Origin: Betaproteobacteria bacterium
GTDB taxonomy: Bacteria > Pseudomonadota > Gammaproteobacteria > Burkholderiales > Burkholderiaceae_C
DNA length: 64,000 bases
Direction of reading: 5' to 3'
Assembly (NCBI GenBank): GCA_016704535.1
Contig: JADIZZ010000006.1
Location: forward strand, 62,001 to 126,000
The translations under genes and the position numbers were made by a program. Of the stretch, positions 1 to 8,868 are shown piece by piece (the stretch's first letter is position 1; each line of letters opens with the position of its first letter). The notes beneath the pieces are model-generated. The model was not told the origin of the DNA, searched no databases, and saw nothing but the letters and a program-made list of their open reading frames with translations.

Positions 1-2
1 CC

Positions 3-365
3 GGCTTCGCGAACTTCGTGGCACAGGTGCTGCCCGGCTTCGGTCGCAGCGTCGTGGTGTGTCCGGGGCCGGGCGAAGAGGCCATCGCACGTGATCGCTA
101 CGCCAGCGCACGCCTTCTGCCCGGCATGGGCCTGGGTGCCTACGCCGCGCTGCTGCAGGACGCAGCGCTCATGATTTCCAACGATACCGGACCAGGCCAC
201 ATCGCCGCGGCGGTGGGCACGCCGCTGGTGTCGGTGCTGGGCCCCAGCGACCCGGCGCTGTGGCGCGCCTGGGGCCCCAGCGTGCAGGTGCTGCAGGGTG
301 CGGGCACCTGGCCCGAAGCCGAAGCCGTGCGGGCTGCCGTTGCCCTCGCGCTGCAGGGCCGCTGA
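3..365 (+). CDS. Glycosyltransferase family 9-like protein, C-terminal part
   Basis: The reading frame is already open at the left edge, so only the last 120 or so residues are present. It carries a stretch SNDTGPGHIAAAVGTPLVSV followed by LGPSDP, which is the C-terminal nucleotide-sugar binding signature of GT9 heptosyltransferases (ADP-heptose:LPS heptosyltransferase family). Such enzymes work on the cytoplasmic face of the inner membrane in LPS core assembly. A GTG at 18 lies in frame but is not the true start because the frame continues upstream. The family call is good; the exact acceptor (WaaC, WaaF, or a more distant GT9 member) cannot be told from this part. Confidence 0.75.
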   Translation, partial: GFANFVAQVLPGFGRSVVVCPGPGEEAIARDRYASARLLPGMGLGAYAALLQDAALMISNDTGPGHIAAAVGTPLVSVLGPSDPALWRAWGPSVQVLQGAGTWPEAEAVRAAVALALQGR

Positions 366-564
366 ACCGGCTGCTCGCGGGCGTCCCCCCACCGTCCGGG
401 GGATGCGGCAGATGGCCCGGACAGGGGCCCCCGCCTTGCCCCGCCCCGGGGGAATGACGGCGCGACTGCCGCTGCGAAGAATGCGTTCCAGCCCGAGGCA
501 AAAGGCCGCCAAGACCCAAGCCCAGGGCCCATCGCAACGCCCCTTAACCTGATTGGAGAACACC

Positions 565-927
565 ATGATCCGCAACTTCCTCAGCATCCTTCTGGCCGTC
601 TTCGCGCTCAACGCCTTCGCGGCGGTGGACGCCAACCAGGCCACCCGCGCCGATCTCGAGACGGTCAAGGGCATCGGCCCCGGCCTGTCGGGCAAGATCG
701 TCGATGCGCGCAAGACCGGCAACTTCAAGGACTGGAGCGACCTCGTCGAACGCGTCGGCGGCATCGGTGCGGGTAACGCCGCCAGGTTCTCACAGGCGGG
801 CCTGACGGTCGGCGGCAGCGCATTCGACCCCACCGCCGCCGCTCCGGCGCCGGCCAAGGAGGTCAAGAAGTCGAAGAAGGCCGAAAAGTCCGAGAAGGCA
901 GGCAAGGCCGACAAGCCGGCCGCCTGA
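565..927 (+). CDS. ComEA-like helix-hairpin-helix protein, exported
   Basis: This 120-residue protein starts at ATG 565 behind a purine-rich TTGGAGAAC; an upstream in-frame TTG at 553 is less likely. Residues 1-20 are a signal peptide (hydrophobic core then AFAA). The mature part begins VDANQATRADLETVKGIGPG, the classic DANTA-type entry into a double helix-hairpin-helix DNA-binding domain, with a second GIG at about residue 70. The last 35 residues are Lys/Glu/Ala rich, presumably a flexible basic tail. By family, ComEA-type proteins bind DNA in the periplasm, mainly for natural transformation, though many short proteobacterial forms have no proven role. It stands alone here without other com genes. 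Confidence 0.85.
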   Translation: MIRNFLSILLAVFALNAFAAVDANQATRADLETVKGIGPGLSGKIVDARKTGNFKDWSDLVERVGGIGAGNAARFSQAGLTVGGSAFDPTAAAPAPAKEVKKSKKAEKSEKAGKADKPAA

Positions 928-941
928 GCCGCACGGCGAGC

Positions 942-2207
942 TCAGGGCAGCAGCAGGTCGGGCTGTTCGGTGCCGCTGCGCCGACGCCCGCCCTCTGCCG
1001 TGTCCCAGGCAAAGAAGCGCAGCACCTCGTCGCGCCGCGCCTGGGTGTCAGCCTCGCCCAGCGCCATCAGTTCCTGCGTGTAGGGCGCCTCGAAAAGCAG
1101 GTAGCTGGCCAGCGTCGAACCGCGCGCCTGTTCACCCTGCCCGCCCACGCCGAAGCCGCGCAGCAGCGCCCGCACCGGTGCCGGCAGGGCGCCCAGGTGG
1201 CGTGCGGCAATGTCGTCCAGCCGCTGGGACGGCGAGATCACCAGCGCCTCCAGCGGCCGCAGTTCGGTGTCGGCCAGCGCCGAGTCCGGCAGCAGTGCCA
1301 GCGTGCGGTTGATGCGCCTCATGCGCTCGATATCCACCGCCAGCGCATCCAGGAAGATGCTCGACATCGCATGGCCGGCGATCTGCGCCAGATTCGGATA
1401 GGTCGGGTCAGCCGCTACCGACGTGCGCCCGGCAGGTTCCTGCGTGCGGCCGACGCCGACGATGAAAAGTCGCTGCGCGCCCAGGTGCACGGCGGGCGAA
1501 AGCGGCGCGGTCTGGCGCATTGAACCGTCGCCGAACCAGCCGCCACTGCCCTCGGCCTGGCCGGCAACGTCCAGGCGTGCCGCGGGGAAGACAAAGGGAA
1601 TGGCCGATGAGGCCAGCAGGTGGGCATGCGTCAGGCGCGCGGGCACTGCCACACGCTGCGAACGCTCCCAGGGCGCCACTGGCCGTGCAGCGTCGAAGAA
1701 GGTGTAGTGCTCGCCACTGCTGTAGCTGGACGCCGTGACGGCCAACGCGTGCAGGTGTCCCTGCTCCAGCATCGTCGGCAGGCGCTCCAGCGGCACCAGG
1801 CGTTGCAGCAGTTCGGCCAGTGGCGTGTTGTCGAGCAGGGAGCGTGGCCGCGCCCGCCGCCACCTTGCGATGACCCAGCCGATGGACATCATCGTCAGCC
1901 ACTGCGCGCCGCTGCGGATGACGCCCAGCGAGTCGGCACGGTAGACCTGCTCGGCGCGGAAGTGCTGCCATACGCGGGCGATGACCTCCACCGCAGCCTC
2001 GAAGCGGTCGCTGTGACAGGCCAGCGCCGCGGCGTTGATGGCACCTGCCGAAGTGCCGCAGATCACGCCAAAGGGGCTGCGCAGCCGCGCGACCGGGCCC
2101 AGTGCGTCGCGACGGATGCGCACCAGCGCGCGAAGCACACCCACCTGGTAGGCAGCGCGCGCGCCGCCGCCGCTGAGCACCAGCGCCGTCAGGGGGGTTT
2201 CGTGCAT
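942..2207 (-). CDS. Patatin-like phospholipase
   Basis: The 421-residue product has the patatin/RssA hallmarks: an oxyanion-hole glycine loop (SGGGARAAYQVG, residues 12-23), the nucleophile elbow GTSAG with Ser53, and the second catalytic residue in a DGS motif near residue 230. These make a Ser-Asp dyad lipid acyl hydrolase. I start it at ATG 2207, just before the conserved first beta strand; the open frame runs another 360 bases upstream but that part is Arg/Cys-rich and looks non-coding. No signal peptide is seen, so it is probably cytoplasmic or peripheral. It runs in the same direction as the upstream dnaE, separated by about 130 bases. Confidence 0.88.
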   Translation of the reverse strand: MHETPLTALVLSGGGARAAYQVGVLRALVRIRRDALGPVARLRSPFGVICGTSAGAINAAALACHSDRFEAAVEVIARVWQHFRAEQVYRADSLGVIRSGAQWLTMMSIGWVIARWRRARPRSLLDNTPLAELLQRLVPLERLPTMLEQGHLHALAVTASSYSSGEHYTFFDAARPVAPWERSQRVAVPARLTHAHLLASSAIPFVFPAARLDVAGQAEGSGGWFGDGSMRQTAPLSPAVHLGAQRLFIVGVGRTQEPAGRTSVAADPTYPNLAQIAGHAMSSIFLDALAVDIERMRRINRTLALLPDSALADTELRPLEALVISPSQRLDDIAARHLGALPAPVRALLRGFGVGGQGEQARGSTLASYLLFEAPYTQELMALGEADTQARRDEVLRFFAWDTAEGGRRRSGTEQPDLLLP

Positions 2208-2340
2208 GCGGCGACTGTAGCGCCGCCTCCCGGAGTGCAGACTGCCGGCCGCACCCGGTCGTAGCCGGTCATGTGCGCATGAGGTAGTCCTGTACGACGC
2301 GCCGCCTGTGGCCGCGGATGTCAGAGTCGGCCAAGGCCTT

Positions 2341-5300
2341 TCATTCGTACACGATCGCGGCCGCTCCACCCTGGGCGATGTTGCGCCAGCGCCCCAGCGC
2401 CTCGTCGCATGGCCAGAACCGGGCGTCGTCGCCCAGGTCGATCTCGGCCACTGCGTCGGCACGCTGCAGGCGCAGGCGGATCGGCAGACCCTGCGAGACC
2501 TCGCCGTACTGGCCCTCGACGCGCCGCGCCGGCCACAGGCGCAGCACGTCGGCGACCGGCGGTGCACTGCCGTTCACGACGACCGACAGATAACGCCCGA
2601 AGCGTGCGCGCGCGGCCGCCAGGTCCCACACCGCAGTGACGTTCAGCCGCAGGCCGCCCGAGAAGCGGTCGGGCTGCAGCTTGCCCTGCACGACGAGCAG
2701 TTGGTCCTCGACCATCAGGTCGCGGCGCTCGGCAAAGATCTCGTCGGGCGCTACGGCCTCGATGGCCTCGGTGCCGTCGTCGAGCTTGAAGATCACCACG
2801 CGCCCGCGCTGGCCGTTGATGGCCCGCGGGTCGGTGACGATGCCGGCCAGCAACTGCGGTTCGCGGCTGTCCACCAGCTCGGCCATGTCGCGGCGCACGA
2901 AGCGGCGGACTTCATCCTTCCAGGCATCGAAGAGGTGCCCCGAAAGAAAGAAGCCTATGGCTGTCTTCTCCTGCACCAGCCGCTCGCGGATGTCCCAGGG
3001 CGCCACGTGAACCAGGGCCGGCTCCTGCGTGCTGCTGCCATGGCTGTCGCCCGTGTCGAACAACCCACCCTGCAGCGCATTCGCTTCCTGCGTCTCGGCC
3101 CACTCGAGGGCCAGGCCGACGCTGGCCAGCAGGCTGGCGCGGTCGACGTGCAGCGCGTCGAAGGCGCCGGCCTTCACCAGCGCTTCCACCGCCCGCTTGT
3201 TGACAGCCTTGCGGTCGACGCGGGCACAGAAGTCGAACAGGCTGCGGAACGGTCCGCCGCCTTCTCCGCTGCGACCCTCACGGGCGGCCACGATGGCCTC
3301 GATGGCGCCATGCCCCGTGCCCTTCACCGCACCCAGGCCGTAGCGGATGGTCCTGTCGTCGATGGGCTCGAAGCGGTGCACGCCGCGGTTGATATCGGGC
3401 GGCTCGAAGCGCACGCCGAAGAGCTTGGCGTCAGCCAGCAGCACCTTGAGCTTGTCGGTGTTGTCGGCTTCCACCGTCATGTTGGCGGCATAGAACTCCA
3501 CCGTGCAGTGGACCTTGATCCATGCCGTGTGATAGGCCAACAGCGAATAGGCCGCGGCGTGGCTCTTGTTGAAGCCGTAGCCCGCGAACTTCTCCATCAG
3601 ATCGAAGACCTCGTCGGCCTTTTCGGGCGCGATGCCCTTATTGGCCGCGCCCTCGCGGAAGATGCCGCGCTGCCGGGCCATCTCTTCGGCGTTCTTCTTG
3701 CCCATCGCCTTGCGCAGGATGTCGGCGCCGCCCAGCGAGTAGCCGGCCAGCACCTGGGCCGCCAGCATCACCTGTTCCTGGTAGACGAAGATGCCGTAGG
3801 TCTCGTCGAGCACCGGGGCCAGCAGCGGGTGCGGGTAGACGATGTCTTCCTTGCCGTTCTTGCGCGCACAAAAGCTCGGGATGTTCTCCATCGGGCCAGG
3901 GCGGAACATCGCGTTCAACGCGATCAGGTCTTCCAGCCGGCCAGGCCGCGCCTCGCGCAGCATGCCCTGCATGCCGCGGCTTTCGAACTGGAACACGGCC
4001 TCGGTCAGTCCGTCGGCAAAGAGCTTGTAGACACGCGCGTCGTCCAACGGCAGCGTCTCGTAGTCGAAGCTCTCGCGGCCCTTGCGGCGGGCGCGGATGA
4101 AGTCCTTGGCCAGCTCCAGGATGGTCAGCGTGGCCAGGCCCAGGAAGTCGAACTTCACCAGGCCGATGGCCTCGACGTCGTCCTTGTCGTACTGGCTCAC
4201 CGCGCTGTCGCTGCCGGGCTGCTGGTAGAGCGGGCAGAAGTCGGTGATCCTGCCCGGCGCGATGAGCACGCCGCCGGCATGCATGCCGACGTTGCGCACC
4301 AGGCCCTCCACGCGCGTGGCCAGGCTCAGCAGCTCCGCCACCTCTTCTTCGGCGGCTTCGCGCGATTCGAGTTCGGGCACCTCCTGGCGCACGTAGATCA
4401 GCCCCGGGTCGGGCTTGGCCGGTGGCTCGGGCAGCTTCGCCAGCGTGTAGGTCTTGCCCGGCAGGCCCGGCACCAGCTTGGCGACGCTGTCGACATGGCC
4501 GTAGCCCATGCCCAGCACGCGCCCCACGTCGCGCAGCGCGGCCTTGCTGGCCATGGTGCCGAATGTGGCGATCTGGCTCACTGCGTCGCGGCCGTACTTG
4601 TCCTTGACGTAGTCGATCACGCGGTCGCGGTTGGCTTGGCAGAAGTCGATGTCGAAATCGGGCATCGACACGCGCTCTGGGTTCAGGAAACGCTCGAACA
4701 GCAACTTGTAGTAAAGCGGGTCGAGGTCGGTGATGAAGAGCGCGTAGGCCACCAGCGAACCTGCGCCCGAGCCCCGACCCGGCCCCACTGGGCAGCCGTT
4801 GCGCTTGGCCCAGACGATGAAATCCGAGACGATGAGGAAGTAGCCTGGGAAGCCCATCTTCACGATGGTGTTCAACTCGAACTCCAGCCGTTCGACGTAA
4901 CGCGGGCGCTCCTCCTCGCGCCGGGCGGGCGCGGCGTAGAGCGCGGCCAGGCGCTTGTCGAGCCCCTCGTACGACGCCTTCCGGAAATAGGCCTCGATGG
5001 GCATGCGTTCACCTGGCAGGCCACCTTCGACCAACGGGGTCGGGAAGTCGGGCAGCTGCGGCTTGTCCAGCACCAGCAGCAGGTGACAGCGGCGCGCGAT
5101 TTCGACTGTGTTGGCCAGCGCCGAAGGCAGGTCCGCGAAAAGCAGCGCCATTTCGGCCTGGGTCTTGAAGTACTGGTCGCGCGTGAAGCGCTTGACGCGG
5201 CGCGGGTTGGCCAGGGTCTCGCCTTCGGCGATGCACACGCGCGCCTCATGGGCATCGAAGTCGTCGGCCTCGAGAAACTGCACCGGATGCGTGGCCACCA

Positions 5301-5889
5301 CTGGCAGGCCCAGGCGAGCGGCCAGCGCCGCCGCGGCGCGCACGTGTTCGTCGTTGCCGGGCAGGCCGGCGCGCTGCACTTCCAGGTAGAACCTGCCGGG
5401 GAAAAGCGAAGCCAGCGCCGTGGCGATGCCCGCCCCGCGCTCGTCGTCGCCAGCCAGCAGGGCCTGGCCCACGGCGCCCATGTCGGCGCCGCTCAGCGCA
5501 ATGAGGCCCTCGCCCAGGGTCTGCAGCCAAGCCCACTTGATCCAGGCTTGCGCACGCTGTGCGTTGCTCACCCAGCCCCGGGCGATCAGTTCGCACAGGT
5601 CGAGGTAGCCACGCTTGTCCTGCACCAGCAGCAGCAGCCTGCTGGGCTGACGGTCGCCGCCCGGGTGATCGGGGTGCGGCTCCATGATCAGGTCTGCGCC
5701 GATCAGCGGCTGCACGCCGGCCCCACGACAGGCCTTGTAGAACTTGATTGCGCCGAAGAGGTTGTTGAGGTCGGTGATGGCCAGTGCCGGCTGGCCGTCG
5801 CGGCGGGCCGCCGCTGCGGCATCGGGGATGCGCAGCGTGCCGTCGACGACGGAAAATTCAGTGTGGGTTCGCAGGTGGACGAAGCTCAT
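2341..5889 (-). CDS. dnaE: DNA polymerase III alpha subunit
   Basis: This 1182-residue protein is the replicative polymerase catalytic subunit, with the usual length for DnaE1. It opens with the PHP domain (MSFVHLRTHTEFSVVDGTLR), has the polymerase active-site motif PDFDIDF with two catalytic aspartates around residue 405, then the palm/fingers region (FDFLGLATLTILE), the tandem helix-hairpin-helix (MEKFAGYGFNKSHAAAYS) and a C-terminal OB-fold. ATG 5889 places the PHP domain at the very N-terminus as expected. It is divergent from trhO, with only 62 bases between the starts. A long open frame on the opposite strand is a high-GC shadow. A second C-family polymerase, dnaE2, lies at 37.8-41.1 kb. 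Confidence 0.97.
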   Translation of the reverse strand: MSFVHLRTHTEFSVVDGTLRIPDAAAAARRDGQPALAITDLNNLFGAIKFYKACRGAGVQPLIGADLIMEPHPDHPGGDRQPSRLLLLVQDKRGYLDLCELIARGWVSNAQRAQAWIKWAWLQTLGEGLIALSGADMGAVGQALLAGDDERGAGIATALASLFPGRFYLEVQRAGLPGNDEHVRAAAALAARLGLPVVATHPVQFLEADDFDAHEARVCIAEGETLANPRRVKRFTRDQYFKTQAEMALLFADLPSALANTVEIARRCHLLLVLDKPQLPDFPTPLVEGGLPGERMPIEAYFRKASYEGLDKRLAALYAAPARREEERPRYVERLEFELNTIVKMGFPGYFLIVSDFIVWAKRNGCPVGPGRGSGAGSLVAYALFITDLDPLYYKLLFERFLNPERVSMPDFDIDFCQANRDRVIDYVKDKYGRDAVSQIATFGTMASKAALRDVGRVLGMGYGHVDSVAKLVPGLPGKTYTLAKLPEPPAKPDPGLIYVRQEVPELESREAAEEEVAELLSLATRVEGLVRNVGMHAGGVLIAPGRITDFCPLYQQPGSDSAVSQYDKDDVEAIGLVKFDFLGLATLTILELAKDFIRARRKGRESFDYETLPLDDARVYKLFADGLTEAVFQFESRGMQGMLREARPGRLEDLIALNAMFRPGPMENIPSFCARKNGKEDIVYPHPLLAPVLDETYGIFVYQEQVMLAAQVLAGYSLGGADILRKAMGKKNAEEMARQRGIFREGAANKGIAPEKADEVFDLMEKFAGYGFNKSHAAAYSLLAYHTAWIKVHCTVEFYAANMTVEADNTDKLKVLLADAKLFGVRFEPPDINRGVHRFEPIDDRTIRYGLGAVKGTGHGAIEAIVAAREGRSGEGGGPFRSLFDFCARVDRKAVNKRAVEALVKAGAFDALHVDRASLLASVGLALEWAETQEANALQGGLFDTGDSHGSSTQEPALVHVAPWDIRERLVQEKTAIGFFLSGHLFDAWKDEVRRFVRRDMAELVDSREPQLLAGIVTDPRAINGQRGRVVIFKLDDGTEAIEAVAPDEIFAERRDLMVEDQLLVVQGKLQPDRFSGGLRLNVTAVWDLAAARARFGRYLSVVVNGSAPPVADVLRLWPARRVEGQYGEVSQGLPIRLRLQRADAVAEIDLGDDARFWPCDEALGRWRNIAQGGAAAIVYE

Positions 5890-5951
5890 CTGGGCATTCT
5901 AGAGAGCGGGGTCGGGCGACCCTGGGGCGAGGCGCTCCCTACAATTCGTCG

Positions 5952-6701
5952 GTGTCCGCAACCCCTGCCGCCGTCGCCGTCATCGCCACCTACCGCTTCG
6001 TCGACATCGACGACGTCGAGTCCCTGCGCGAGCACCTGATGCCGCCGGCGAAGGCCGCCGGTTTGAGGGGCACGGTGCTGCTGGCTCCCGAGGGCATCAA
6101 CGTCGCCCTGGCAGGCGATCGTGAAGCGCTGCAGGGCTGGCTGGACCTGCTGGGCATCGACCCGCGCTTCGCGGGCCTGGACGTCAAGTGGCACCCCGCT
6201 GCGGCCGCTCCCTTCGATCGCCTTCGCTTCAAGATCAAGCGCGAGATCATCCGCATGAACCAGCCCACCGTGCAGCCGCGCGCCGGGCGCGCACCCAGCG
6301 TCGACGCACCGACGCTGGCGCGCTGGCTGCAGGCCGGCCAATGCGACGCAGGCCGCCCGGTGGTGATGCTCGACACCCGCAATGCCTTCGAGGTGGACGC
6401 CGGCGCCTTCGAAGGCGCCATCGATTGGCGGATGAACAAGTTCAGCGACTTCCCCGACGCGCTGGCGCGGCACGCGCCCGAGCTGCAGGGCAAAACCGTG
6501 GTCAGCTACTGCACGGGCGGTATCCGCTGCGAAAAAGCGGCGCTGTGGATGGCGCAACAGGGCCTGCCGCACGCGCTGCAACTGGAAGGCGGCATCCTGC
6601 GCTACTTCGAGCAAGCGGCTGGCACACCCCACTGGCGAGGCCGCTGCGTCGTCTTCGACGCTCGCGAAGCCGTCGATGCGAACGGGACCGGGGAGCCATG
6701 A
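5952..6701 (+). CDS. trhO: tRNA uridine(34) hydroxylase (rhodanese family)
   Basis: The 249-residue product matches TrhO/YceA: an N-terminal ferredoxin-like domain (LLAPEGINVALAGD, residues 44-57), then a rhodanese domain with VVMLDTRNAFEVDAGAFEGA and the active loop SYCTGGIRCEKA, whose Cys187 is the rhodanese cysteine. The family hydroxylates U34 of tRNAs to 5-hydroxyuridine in an oxygen-dependent reaction. The start is GTG 5952, because the upstream in-frame sequence overlaps dnaE and lacks conservation. The stop overlaps the start of the next gene (ATGA), so the two are translationally coupled. Confidence 0.93.
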   Translation: MSATPAAVAVIATYRFVDIDDVESLREHLMPPAKAAGLRGTVLLAPEGINVALAGDREALQGWLDLLGIDPRFAGLDVKWHPAAAAPFDRLRFKIKREIIRMNQPTVQPRAGRAPSVDAPTLARWLQAGQCDAGRPVVMLDTRNAFEVDAGAFEGAIDWRMNKFSDFPDALARHAPELQGKTVVSYCTGGIRCEKAALWMAQQGLPHALQLEGGILRYFEQAAGTPHWRGRCVVFDAREAVDANGTGEP

Positions 6702-7666
6702 TGGCCAACTGGATGCTGCGCGTCGTCGGCGTGCTGCTGTTGGCCACGGCGCTGGGCCTGGCGCTGTCGCGCGCGCCCGATCGACCCGTGGAAACGCTGG
6801 TGGCACGCTGGGCGCCGGCGCCTTCGGACTTCATCGAGGTCAAGGGGCAGGTGGTGCACATACGCGACGAAGGGCCGCGTCACACGGGTCAAGGCGACCC
6901 CTTGCCGGTGGTGCTGATCCACGGCACCTCTGCCAGCCTGCACACCTGGGAGGGCTGGGTGAAGGCGCTGAAAGGCCAGCGGCGCGTGATCACGTTCGAC
7001 CTGCCGGGCTTCGGCCTCACCGGCCCCTTCGCCGGCCAGTACAGACCCGACGACTACCATGGTGACACCTACGCCCGCTTCGTACTCGACCTGCTGGACG
7101 TGCTGCAGCTGCCGCGTGTGGTGCTGGGCGGCAATTCGCTGGGTGGCGAGGTCGCATGGCGCACTGCGGTCATCGCGCCCGAACGTGTCGCCAGCCTGGT
7201 GCTGGTGGACGCGATGGGACCCGTCTTCACACCGCGGTCGATACCACTGGGCTTCCGGATCGCGCGCGTGCCCGTGCTCAACCGCATCAGCGAATGGGCG
7301 CTGCCGCGCTCGCTGGTGGCGCAGAGCGTGGCCGATGTCTATGGTGACCCGGCCCGCGTGACGTCCGAGCTTGTCGACCGCTACTTCGAGCTGGCACTGC
7401 GTGAAGGCAACCGGCGTGCGCTGGTGATGTGGATGCAGCACCTCGTCGTCGGCGACGGTTTCGAGAAGGTTTCGACGCTGAAACAGCCCACGCTCATCCT
7501 CTGGGGCGGACGCGACAAACTCATCCCACCCACCGCGGCGCAGCAGTTCCACCAGCGCATTGCGGGCAGCCAGCTCGTGGTCTTCGACACCCTGGGTCAT
7601 GTGCCGCAGGAGGAAGACCCGGCGCGCAGCGTGGTGCCGGTGAAGGCGTTTCTGGGAGTGAAGTAG
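6698..7666 (+). CDS. Alpha/beta-hydrolase with N-terminal membrane anchor
   Basis: The 322-residue protein has one N-terminal hydrophobic segment (residues 7-24) that would anchor it to, or export it across, the inner membrane. The hydrolase fold follows: oxyanion loop HGTSAS (75-80), nucleophile elbow GGNSLGGE with Ser147, an acid in WGGRDKLIPP near residue 270 and His in LGHVPQEE near 300. It overlaps the trhO stop by four bases, so it is coupled to it. The substrate is unknown; it resembles the generic haloperoxidase/esterase-like group of proteobacteria. No promoter is visible between the genes. Confidence 0.85.
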   Translation: MMANWMLRVVGVLLLATALGLALSRAPDRPVETLVARWAPAPSDFIEVKGQVVHIRDEGPRHTGQGDPLPVVLIHGTSASLHTWEGWVKALKGQRRVITFDLPGFGLTGPFAGQYRPDDYHGDTYARFVLDLLDVLQLPRVVLGGNSLGGEVAWRTAVIAPERVASLVLVDAMGPVFTPRSIPLGFRIARVPVLNRISEWALPRSLVAQSVADVYGDPARVTSELVDRYFELALREGNRRALVMWMQHLVVGDGFEKVSTLKQPTLILWGGRDKLIPPTAAQQFHQRIAGSQLVVFDTLGHVPQEEDPARSVVPVKAFLGVK

Positions 7667-8130
7667 AGCGCGGTTCGGCTTGCGGCCCTTGGCTGCCGTT
7701 CGCTGGTCGTCTCGCTGTCTCTGCGTATTCGTGTGGGCCGCGTAACGTAGGCCGGGGTTTCGGCCCGGCGGCCGACGCACTTTCTTTGCTGGTGCAAAGA
7801 ATGTTGGCAAAGAAGGCTCCGTGAACGAAGAACAGCATGTCAGCCGTTGACATCGATCGCTGCGCTCCAGGGGGGGTTGCGCTTGTGCTACCAAAGCCTC
7901 GCTCGACACACGCGTCGGTTGAAAGCGAGGCGGCGCGGTGCACCAACATGCTGTCTCCGGGCCAGGCCGATCTCAGAGCCAGGCGCCTGCAGTACGCCGG
8001 CAGCGGGCGCACCACCATAGCCGCCATCACCGCTACCACGGACGGCGTTCGGCGAGCGCCACCCGCCTTGCCCGAACGGCAGGAGGTGCCCGGTGGGGGC
8101 GCCGAGCAGCGCAGCCTTGACCTGCGCAAG
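7667..8130. repeat. Intergenic repeat block, related to the one at 55.4-55.9 kb
   Basis: No convincing gene lies here. The block holds short inverted segments, for example CTTTCTTTGC-TGGT-GCAAAG at about 7781-7798. Two landmarks recur in the second block: CGGCTTGCGGCCCTT near 7677 (CGGCTTGCGGCCCTTT near 55382), and GAGCAGCGCAGCCTTGA near 8104 (GAGCAGCGCAGTCTTGA near 55769). Translations on both strands give Arg/Pro-rich products typical of dispersed intergenic repeats in GC-rich Burkholderiales. I infer a multi-copy non-coding repeat rather than a gene. Confidence 0.5.
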
Positions 8131-8189
8131 GCGTTGAATGCCAATCTCTCACACCAGCAAACCTCCGCAACAGGCCGCAAACAACCCGC

Positions 8190-8545
8190 CTACCCTTCGT
8201 CGCAGACCAGCCGCACACCGCTGCACTGCCAGCGCGCAGCGGCTGGGAAAAGGTTGCATTAGCTGGCGAGGATGTGGCGGCGCGGCGTGCCGCAGGAGCC
8301 GCCGCGCAGCACCGTCTGGGCGAACATGAGTTTGCCGTTGTATTCGCCCATCGCCCCTGCCCAGGCGCGGAAGCCCGGGTAAGGCAGGTGGGCACTGCGT
8401 GTCCATTCCCGTACCTCGCCGTACAAATGCTCCAGGCCCGGCGCGTCGCGCGGGGCCGGCATCGGCTGCAGCGCGTTGCCCTCGACGAAGTTGCAGGCGG
8501 CAATGCCGGCGCCGGGCGGCGGCAGCGATGTCGCTGCGAGTCACG
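8190..8545 (-). pseudogene. egtB: Remnant of egtB (ergothioneine biosynthesis), 3' end
   Basis: Read on the minus strand, 8539-8260 encodes a stretch with CNFVEGNALQP, GLEHLYGEVREWTRSA, LPYPGFR, MGEYNGKLMFAQ and VLRGGSCGTPRRHILAS, then stops. These are the ordered motifs of the C-terminal FGE-sulfatase domain of EgtB, the iron-dependent enzyme that joins gamma-Glu-Cys or Cys to hercynine. After a frameshift near 8255 the expected ending continues (LFPAAARWQCSGVRL, stop at 8190-8192). Nothing of the N-terminal DinB-like domain is seen: the frame has a stop upstream at about 8540. It is therefore a truncated, frameshifted relic. The rest of the gene may lie elsewhere or be lost. Confidence 0.8.
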
Positions 8546-8868
8546 CGCAAGGTGCCCTAATGCGCGCCGTCGTGCGGCAGGGGGTCGGGGCAGATAGGCG
8601 GATTCAGCAACACTCTAGCTGCAACGGCACTGCGGCCCGCCTGCGACCGTGCCATGCAGTGGCGCAAACGCAGAGCCGACGCAACGGCCAGCTTCCGCGA
8701 GGCCGGCGGCGCCCCACCGGCGACGAGCGAGGCCGACCTCCGGTCGGAATTGCGCTGGAACCTAGCGCCACTTCGCGGCATCGCACAGCTGCCTGCAGCC
8801 CAGAATCGGAAGATTGATATCGGCGTCAGCCGTTAAACATGCCCCCGAGCATCGCGAGGATCCCAGCC
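8546..8868. other. Spacer without recognisable gene
   Basis: Short open frames occur on both strands here but none has a ribosome-binding site, recognisable motif or plausible composition. The segment separates the egtB remnant from the glycosyltransferase gene and presumably contains that gene's promoter, which I cannot pinpoint. Confidence 0.4.

Noticed and set aside
2308..6039. 1243-codon open frame on the plus strand opposite dnaE
   Set aside because: Shadow of dnaE in GC-rich sequence: His/Gln/Val-rich translation with no domain, while the minus strand has all DnaE motifs.
7837..8262. 141-codon plus-strand frame in the repeat spacer
   Set aside because: No ribosome site, spans the repeat and the antisense of the egtB remnant, and has no recognisable domain.
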